Assembly (NCBI GenBank): GCA_019648995.1
Contig: BLXT01007274.1
Coordinates: forward strand, 66,721-106,409
Direction: 5' to 3'
Origin: Plakobranchus ocellatus
Lineage: Eukaryota > Mollusca > Gastropoda > Plakobranchidae
Length of the DNA stretch: 39,689 nt
Below, piece by piece: positions 33,112-39,689 of the stretch (the first letter of the stretch is position 1; every line of letters begins with the position of its first letter). A model generated the notes under the pieces. It was not told the origin of the DNA. It saw only the letters and a program-made list of their open reading frames with translations, and did not search any database. The translations under genes were made by a program, and so were the position numbers.

Positions 33112-33368
33112 TCCTCAATGGTGGCTGAGGTCTTGGGGAACGTGAAAGATGCTCATCATAACCATTCAGAGATTCCCTGAGATCTCTAGGCCCGTAGACG
33201 TGATAGTTGGCGCCACTGTAAGGGTCACGAAAGCTGCCAGCGGAATTTCGCGCATGGAAATTCATCCCTTGCATTCGCAATGCGCGGACATGATTATTGC
33301 CAATTCCAGAGAACTCCCGTGTGGCATGACGTCCGATGATATCCCCGTTAGGATTTTCGACATAGCGC
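33112..33368 (-). CDS. Transglutaminase exon 1 of model: N-terminal tail
   Basis: Codes about 85 residues that are rich in Arg, Asn, Gly and Ser, begin RYVENPNGD and end RPQPPLR. This is the variable tail that precedes the conserved N-domain, so similarity cannot confirm it; support comes from the open frame, the acceptor AAAG|G, the donor A|GTGAGC and a phase that fits exon 2 exactly (split Lys). An in-frame TAA lies just upstream of the acceptor, so the exon must be entered by splicing with two bases already read. Otherwise translation would start at one of two internal Met codons, of which the second (GGGATGA) has the better Kozak context. No signal peptide is visible. Confidence 0.75.
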
Positions 33369-33561
33369 CTTTATTTTTAAAGAAAAAGGAATAGCCGGCA
33401 GTTTAAAAAAATCACAAGATAACAAAATCTCATCAAATATATTTGAATTAAACAACTACGATAATCAGGAACATTCATTATAAAATATATATATGCGAAA
33501 TGGCCTACCCTTAATGCTACTTCTACCATAACGACAACAAAAGCTATTACTACCACTACTA

Positions 33562-33594
<33 letters not shown>

Positions 33595-34137
33595 CTGGTG
33601 AGTCTACCGCTATTCCTACTACAGTACTTCACCAAACGGCCTTGTTTTTTAGTTTCCCAAAAGATGGAGAGTTTTCGAGAAAAATGTAAATTTAAACTAG
33701 AACGCAGTCATGTTATCAATGTTGCGTGACTATAAGTAGGGCTGGCATAAAGCTAAAATCAGATAGTGTTTTTGAAACAATGTTAAGTAAGTTATATGCT
33801 TTGAATTAAACAGTGCAAGATAAAGAAAAAAAATAACACCTTGATATGAATCCATAAGAAGCACGATGCATATTGTTGCTTTGAATAAGAGGGTTTACAC
33901 TAAGCCACATTAAGAACGAAGACCAGGAATGTGGTAAGCGCAGTCGCGATGCTAATAAAGCTGCCCTAGGCGCTCCCAAACGTGTCACTGAGCCCGAAAT
34001 GGCTTTTCCTACTGGTAACTGAGTTTAGACTTTGGTCTAGAAAAAAAAAACCGGTCTGTTAGATCTAGTTAGTGGGTAAGACTTGAGCAAAGTTAAACAC
34101 AAAAAAAAAACGGAAGGGTCGAGCGAGCGAGTGAGCG
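33369..34137. other. Upstream of visible exon 1, nothing identified
   Basis: A (CTG)n-type microsatellite lies at about 33556-33600. No further transglutaminase exon was found here, although at least one must lie upstream of 33368. Confidence 0.5.
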
Positions 34138-34152
34138 AGAGAGAGCGAGAGC

Positions 34153-34202
<50 letters not shown>
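34138..34202. repeat. (GA)n microsatellite
   Basis: About 65 bases of mostly pure GA with a GAGC-rich start. It makes false Arg-Glu and Ser-Leu frames. Confidence 0.97.
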
Positions 34203-34206
<4 letters not shown>

Positions 34207-34448
34207 GGAATGGGGGTGGGGAGAAGGGGCTGTGGAAAAGGGATGCATGTGGGAGAGGCAACAGGTAAAATAAAAAAATTTGGAATTTAAAATTGAAGAA
34301 ACCATAAAGGCGTTTCACGTTCGCTTTTCCTTGTCACGTCCTGTCGCACATTTCAAACAGAAAAGAATGTCAACACTAGGATTTAGCAAAGTTAAACAGA
34401 ATATCTGAGTGTTCTCTTGGTCTCCTGTGGCCTGTAATAATATTACTT

Positions 34449-35107
<659 letters not shown>

Positions 35108-35325
35108 GAAAGGCGCTGCAAGTCTGCTTGAAGAAATCCTTAGCCAAGAAGTTTCGGTGGTGGGCTCTATAAAGTTCTATGAAAGGCGCTGCAGGTCTAC
35201 TTGTAGAAATCCTTGGCTGAGAAGTTTCGGTGGTGGGCTCTATAAAGTTCTATGAAAGGCGCTGCAGGTCTACTTGTAGAAATCATTGGCTGAGAAGTTT
35301 CGGTGGTGGGCTCTATATATATGAA
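35108..35325. repeat. 73-bp tandem repeat, three copies
   Basis: The block AGGCGCTGCA recurs at 35111, 35184 and 35257, an exact 73-base period. Copies 2 and 3 are almost identical; copy 1 differs at several sites. Each unit ends with GTTTCGGTGGTGGGCTCTAT. It is more GC-rich than the flanks. No coding role is evident. Confidence 0.95.
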
Positions 35326-36862
35326 AATTAGTAAATTGAATTAGATCTTTCAATGGAGCAGAGATACATGATCTTATATATGGTTGCATTCTTTTACTAT
35401 ATTTATTTTGTGTCTGTAGTATTTGCACTTTTTACATCTATTGTCAAGACAATCGAAAAATTTATTAAGTTATAGACATTAAAATGCATTATATTTTAGT
35501 TCTCCAAATCCAATTTCCCCACCTTCAAATAGCATTGCTTTGTGACAAAGTGGAGTGAATAAGATGTTGCAGTTCTCTAGTATTGCCTTTATACTTCTAC
35601 AGCAAAATTTTTTTTTTTTTTTTTAAATATGCCGCGGTGTCTTTGCAGTAAAAAGATTATCATGTTTTCTGATCACAATATTGTATAAGTGTGTGTGTGT
35701 GTTCGTTTGTTTGTGAACACATATTCTTTTGACTGTGAAAAAGAATGTATGGCCTTGGGAAAACTAAATAGGCATTGGCTATAGGCCCCCTACTGACCTC
35801 ACGGTTTATTTGCTGCTTTAAAAAGAAAATAGCCAACATAATATTTATGATTTGATTCATAACCTAGTTAAAATGCTTGGCTTCACTTCATTCAATCTAA
35901 CAGTTTAGAATAACGTTTCGGAAACTATGATGTTTAAAGTGAGCTACTTGAAACCTCCATATCCATTAACCTTACAGTTCGGATTAATAATAATAATAAA
36001 AGAAAAATGAAAATAACAACAAAAGAAATCTCAAGCCAAGAACCCGCTTGGTAAGCTAATCTTCAGGAAGAGCTTACTTGTAATTTGACAAGAGCTGGTT
36101 TCATCTGTGCTTTCTTCCATTTTTAAAACTACGGTCTTTCAACCAATCTTGTTTCACTGCCTTACTCTTTCACACTTGAAATGCTTTACGTCCTGTCATA
36201 AAACGGACAATCAACTCGTTTGCCAGTATTTTTTCAGATCGTTTTGGGCATAATTTTCTTCATATTCTTTTTTTTTTTTTTCGCTTGAATCAGTTTGTTT
36301 TTCGCTCTCGCCTTTGGTGCTTCTGACCCCTTTTGCTGTACATTTTCACACTGTGGGGCTATTCAAATATATAAAGTTACATCTTTTTGGGGACTTTTGA
36401 CCCCCCTCCCTATTCTTAAGATTTTGGCACGTAATAATACTGTGTTCGCTTATAATAATAATATTATGACATTTATATCGCACAAATCCATGTTACAATC
36501 TTGGTCTATGTGCTTTCCATACATTTTTATTGAAAAAAATGCATATAGTATACACATTGTACATTTACTAAAAATAACAACGTAAAATCATTTAAACTGG
36601 CAAAAATGTAAAATGTACAATTTAGTGCATAGGGGGCATTGTTAGGTAATGCACCAACAGAAAAATTCATCCAGCATTAGATAACTGGACAAAGTCTGAC
36701 AAATACTTTATAAATCTGTTTTTATATTCGACGGCAAACTCCTTTACAGCTTTCAGGTGTTGAACAATTTAAGACACCAATCAACCCAGTCTCTTCTTCG
36801 ATAATACTGCTCACAGGAAAAATCAACTTCTACTACTATTACTGCTACTTCACTGCCACTGC
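35326..36862. other. Non-coding, nothing identified
   Basis: AT-rich. It includes a GT run near 35690-35702, poly-T tracts at about 35606-35624 and 36269-36281, and the weak candidate first exon at 36078-36120. Confidence 0.5.
36078..36120 (-). CDS. Candidate first coding exon (weak)
   Basis: A minus-strand ATG opens a 14-codon acidic, serine/threonine-rich frame (MEESTDETSSCQIT) that ends at a good donor, A|GTAAGC. It leaves one base over, whereas the exon at 33368 needs two, so an intervening exon of length 3n+1 would be required. It could be the transglutaminase start, a different gene, or chance. The only support is the ATG plus donor. Confidence 0.2.
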
Positions 36863-37031
<169 letters not shown>

Positions 37032-38290
37032 TGCTTCATCATCTTCATTATTATTATTTTCTTGGTGGAATGATGTTACGCCACCTAACAGGTTAAACCA
37101 AGCAAAGTCCTAGCTCCAACTAAGAGGCTGAATTAAAAAGAGTAAAACGCTTCACACGGTGGCCTGCAATTATGATTGCTGTATTTTCATAGTTTAGTTA
37201 CACGTCTCCATTATTCAATTTGCCACCGATTAAGGTAATATTTTGGACCTGGGGGATACTCATGAAACCATGAACAGTGTGGAGCTTAAAATAATGAAAT
37301 TTCACACCACAGTAACTCAAGTGTCAATCCAGCCGAGTTTTAGACAGGATTTGAGTAATTTGGATGGTGTGTTGGGCGGCGCGATTGGAATGTTGAACTA
37401 TTGAGAGGCCTATGAGTACTCCTACTATCTCAGGAACATGCAAATGGCATGTAGAGGACGATTTGTTCAATTTCGATCTTACTATGGATTAAATTTCAAG
37501 CACAAATAATAGAACTTGATATTTTTAATACTGCATCAGAAAAGGTTTTCAGCCAGGGAGACTAAACGCCCCAAGATTTGTGTATTTTAGCATAGTTTCA
37601 TTGGTGTATATATATAAATATGTATATTATAGAGACATCAGAAGATACAAAATTGGAGGAGGGTAGGGTGGAGGGGGGCGACTTTATACTCAGGAAATCT
37701 TTTTAAAAATAGTTTCAAAAAAGAAACTCAGTCATCATTTTCTCAAGCTGCTCGTACACGGCGGAAAAAAAGCATGCTGAAAGAGTATGGAAATGACCAA
37801 TGGAAATCCATTCCTCGTTCACAGTGCGGAATCTGCAGATTTAAACGCCTTCCGATTTATCATGCTGTTTTTGTTTTTTTTTTTTCCGAGGTTTCACCAG
37901 GATAGGCCGATGTAAAATTTTCGTGCTGAAAACGCATCGTTCGCGGTGAATTGTGGGATCTTTTTAGCTACATTAAATTACAATCCTATACATACTTTAG
38001 CCTTTACCTATGTCCAAATTAGAACTCTGAACCTTTACAAGATTGACATCAAGTAATATATTTACACATGTATTATTTTAATTTTAAGACTCATACATAC
38101 CTATCACTGTGGATCTTTGTAAGTGTAAAGTATGAACAATGCTCTTATGCACACAATTTTCATCTCTAAGAACATAAAAGAATCATATGGATGTAAAAAC
38201 TAATACTATTATAGGCCCAATGATCTTTCTTAAGTCTTGTTTCAAACATTTTTTCCTTAGATTCTTAAGGTTTGCTTTTTATATTTTTAT
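37032..38290. other. Non-coding, nothing identified
   Basis: No family similarity found; AT-rich with a short poly-T at 37868-37885. Confidence 0.5.
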
Positions 38291-38345
38291 AGTCAGCCCA
38301 CAACAAGGCGATCTCAGGCTTTTATGCCCTTCGTCAGGCCAGAGT
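38291..38345 (-). mobile_element. Possible hammerhead-like end of another element
   Basis: The minus strand reads CTGACGA (38338-38332), then AGGGCATAAAAGCCT, then GAGA, the layout of a hammerhead core (CTGANGA, stem II, GAAA) with one change in the last block. The stem keeps three pairs. Its sequence differs from the Penelope-like copies elsewhere in the window. No coding remnant is attached. Confidence 0.4.
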
Positions 38346-39689
38346 TCAAACCCCCGACAGAAGGGTCCCTTCATACTGATAACTAATCATTTTTTTATCG
38401 CCTTATTTAACGCAACTTGAAATTACAACCTAAAATATAATTCAGATAATGGAAAAAAATGATGAAAACAAAAGAACATGGAAATAAATGGAGAGGCGCA
38501 GGTTTCTAGGAGTTGCAACGAACCAGTTTTATTCCGGCAAAAATAGCAACTAAATTGGCAATCAGAAAAGTAAAGAAATTAATCTTATAGGCCTAGAAAA
38601 AAATAGAGAAATAACTAGTTTTTCTGCCGGATTACAAGTCTGCAGATATTTGCAACTCACAGGACACAGGCCTGTTCTATAAGTGCATGATTATAAATGA
38701 CATATTAGAAGAGACAGGAATCATTTACAGTGATGACTAATAATGGACATACATAATACGGTACTACCTTTTCCTGTTATCAGTGGTTTTGTTTTAGTAG
38801 AAATTACATAAAGGATAGCATAGGGAAATAATTTTGTGTACCCCGGAACTTTATGAGGATTCAAGAGTGGAAACTCCAAACCTCTGATATCAGATACTTT
38901 AAAAGTAATTTCCAGTCTTTCACGTGGTGGTATGAACTGTGTTGCCTTTTTCTTTTATAGTTGCATTGTGCTTAATAGGTCATGAAAGCATTCAATGACC
39001 AGACTGAATGAACAATATATGCAAAACAATGAAGGCTGCAGTGGGAAAAAAATCAAAGTAATACATGTATTTGTTCAGTTTTAGGAAAAGACAAATTCAA
39101 ATTTTTAAACTCTTGCAGGCTTATTAATGATTAATTTAAAAAGATGGTAAAAACCAATTTTTGGTGAAATTTATCATTTTAAAAATTCAATTACAATACA
39201 TAAGACTTGTAACATTAATAAATGATAAATTTGCTCCCAGATTCTGATAATTTTTCTGTTGCATTGGTGCAATACAACTACAAGTAAATAGAGGAAAATT
39301 TTTGTTATTAAAAAAAAGAAAAGGATAAAAACTGAAGCTGAGTGACTGTCAAGAGAAAAAATTAAGACTAACAGGAAAAATAATTGAGCAAGGAAAGGAA
39401 GGATTGCAAGGACATTGAAAAAAAATAATTTCCCAAAATGAGAGAAAAAAAGCCATTACAAATCTTTTCTTGCTAATCTGGGTAGAATGAGATTGTCCTA
39501 AAAAAGACATTGCTAATAGCCTGGTTGTGATGTTCTTTACCAATTTTGTTCATCATCGGCACTCTATTTCACTAGAAGAACCCCTTAGTGCTGCCTGCAG
39601 CAACTGGATGTTTGAAGTCCTGATCAGCAGCACTATATGTACACAGATTCAACTGATTCCTCATCACTTTTCATCTCTCCACAATGATA
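38346..39689. other. Non-coding right flank, nothing identified
   Basis: AT-rich; no gene, exon or repeat recognised up to the window end. Confidence 0.5.

Larger units (their letters stand above)
5539..33368 (-). other. Transglutaminase gene, 16 reconstructed exons, 5' end incomplete
   Basis: Gene span on the minus strand. Transglutaminases are calcium-dependent enzymes that join glutamine side chains of one protein to lysines of another, releasing ammonia; in invertebrates they serve in haemolymph clotting, cuticle and matrix cross-linking. I joined 16 exons by reading frame, GT/AG sites and family similarity. Their lengths (257, 216, 98, 163, 119, 108, 175, 136, 104, 163, 80, 80, 205, 161, 131 and 145 nt) sum to exactly 779 codons plus stop and one leading base. 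In that numbering the catalytic residues are Cys369, His427 and Asp450. The Cys-His gap is 58 and the His-Asp gap 23, the same as in human TGM2. No signal peptide or membrane segment is seen. Introns range from about 450 bases to 6.6 kb and carry many transposon relics. Which paralogue this is cannot be told from the sequence alone. Confidence 0.95.

Noticed and set aside
35108..35325. CRISPR-like array
   Set aside because: The 73-bp units are directly contiguous with no spacers, and the genome is eukaryotic.

Overview
The window is animal nuclear DNA: AT-rich, full of introns, microsatellites and decayed transposons, with one 26-base run of N. It contains no operons, and most long open frames are shadows or microsatellite read-through. 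Dense TCTAGA/AGATCT motifs together with Penelope-like, CR1-like and piggyBac-like relics suggest a mollusc, perhaps a heterobranch gastropod; that assignment is an impression, not a measurement.

One protein gene dominates. It is a transglutaminase (protein-glutamine gamma-glutamyltransferase) on the minus strand, which I rebuilt from 16 exons between 33368 and 5539. All exon junctions are in phase and give 779 codons from the first visible exon to the stop. The order of parts is an N-terminal tail, the transglutaminase N-domain, the catalytic core (Cys in YGQCWVF, His in NFHVW, Asp in AFDATPQ) and two C-terminal beta-barrels. The true 5' end is missing: exon 1 opens in mid-codon, so at least one upstream exon must exist.

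The introns and flanks hold an unusually varied set of dead mobile elements. These are a Ty3/Gypsy-type integrase relic just past the 3' end (5809-6420); a tRNA-derived SINE with target-site duplications (6860-7158); three DNA elements with inverted ends and TTAA or TTAA-like flanks (7812-8514, 18124-18792, 26762-27475), one still carrying the start of a transposase-like frame; an unidentified repeat-type ORF followed by a deleted CR1-like LINE (15578-16620); a THAP/P-element-like transposase relic (about 19900-21388); and a Penelope-like element flanked by inverted terminal copies that carry degraded hammerhead-ribozyme cores (31190-32600), with a further terminal copy at 3500-3955.

Left (1-3500) and right (33400-39689) flanks contain microsatellites, a 73-bp triple tandem repeat and otherwise nothing I can identify. 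I see no RNA gene outside the SINE, no CRISPR and no second host gene. The best candidates for novelty are the ribozyme-bearing Penelope-like ends and the piggyBac-like family; the transglutaminase itself belongs to a known family.
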